Source of the DNA: an uncultured Oscillibacter sp. | Lineage (GTDB): Bacteria > Bacillota > Clostridia > Oscillospirales > Oscillospiraceae | Direction: 5' to 3' | Assembly (NCBI GenBank): GCA_902490355.1 | Contig: CABUDN010000158.1 | Span: forward strand, 1-5,119 | DNA length: 5,119 bases | Shown: piece after piece, positions 4,917 through 5,119 of the stretch | How the letters are laid out: the number at the start of each line of letters is the position of its first letter | Numbering within the stretch: position 1 is the first letter of the stretch | Notes under the pieces: generated by a model | Told to the model about the DNA's origin: nothing | Seen by the model: the letters and a program-made list of their open reading frames with translations, nothing else | Databases searched by the model: none | Position numbers and translations under genes: made by a program

Positions 4917-5119
4917 AAACTGAAAGAATTACTTGCGGGAATCCCGGTGCTTTCTGCCACGGCAGATCTGGAGCTGGAGATCCCAGGGGTATGCTATGAC
5001 TCCCGGGCTGTGCAGCCGGGGGACCTGTTTGTGGCCATGACCGGATTTGCCGCAGATGGTCACGCCTTTATTCCCCAGGCTATGGCTGCCGGTGCGGCGG
5101 CCGTGCTGTGCCAGAAGAT
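4914..5119 (+). CDS. murE: UDP-N-acetylmuramyl-tripeptide synthetase MurE (5' part, cut by window end)
   Basis: The first 68 codons are present; the window ends inside codon 69, so there is no stop. The visible part is the N-terminal Mur ligase domain that binds the UDP part of the substrate: MKLKELLAGI, then GVCYDSRAVQPGDLFVAMTG (25-44), DGHAFIPQAMAAGAAAVL (48-65). In the family this cytoplasmic, ATP-dependent ligase adds the third residue (meso-diaminopimelate or L-lysine) to UDP-MurNAc-L-Ala-D-Glu. The specificity motif lies beyond the window, so the amino acid cannot be told. MurF shares this N-terminal pattern, but the position directly after the PBP gene is the normal murE site. ATG 4914 is backed by AAAAGGGG. 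The gene seems to have its own promoter within a 115-bp gap. Confidence 0.9.
   Translation, partial: MKLKELLAGIPVLSATADLELEIPGVCYDSRAVQPGDLFVAMTGFAADGHAFIPQAMAAGAAAVLCQK

Noticed and set aside
2267..4960. An 897-codon open frame on the minus strand opposite the whole PBP gene
   Set aside because: Its codons are in exact register with the PBP codons, so it stays open simply because the PBP uses no TTA, CTA or TCA codons. The translation is His/Gly/Arg-rich without recognisable motifs, while the plus strand encodes a complete PBP.

Overview
The window is the 5' part of a division and cell-wall (dcw) cluster from a Gram-positive bacterium. All genes are on the + strand, in the order mraZ - rsmH - ftsL-like - class B penicillin-binding protein with two PASTA domains - murE (cut off by the window end). 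This order, the PASTA-bearing PBP, the AAAGGAG/GGGGGTGA-type ribosome binding sites and the moderately GC-rich coding sequence point to Bacillota. I would guess class Clostridia, possibly an Oscillospiraceae-like gut organism, but nothing in the window fixes the family. The GC-leaning codon choice is strong: an antisense frame stays open across the whole PBP gene because TTA, CTA and TCA codons are absent from it.

Region by region: bases 1-44 are not biological. They match the Illumina TruSeq index-side adapter, so the true contig starts near base 45. Bases 45-242 hold an imperfect 30-bp direct repeat, a good SigA-type promoter (120-148), tandem TGGGN boxes that fit MraZ autoregulation (160-174) and the mraZ ribosome binding site. 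mraZ (243-686) and rsmH (691-1635) are tightly coupled. A 62-bp gap with a perfect 9-bp-arm palindrome separates rsmH from the ftsL-like gene (1698-2258). A 116-bp gap with a TATAAT box and two stem-loops precedes the PBP gene (2375-4798). A 115-bp gap with a second promoter, a small perfect hairpin and a ribosome binding site block nearly identical to that of mraZ precedes murE (4914 to the window end).

Together the genes link envelope synthesis to division: MraZ is the cluster's own DNA-binding regulator, RsmH methylates 16S rRNA, the FtsL-like protein is a bitopic divisome subunit, the PBP is the septal transpeptidase it is expected to help activate, and MurE adds the third stem-peptide residue to the precursor. 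I see no mobile element, CRISPR array, RNA gene or new enzyme system. The points of interest are the adapter artefact and the regulatory structure in the intergenic gaps.
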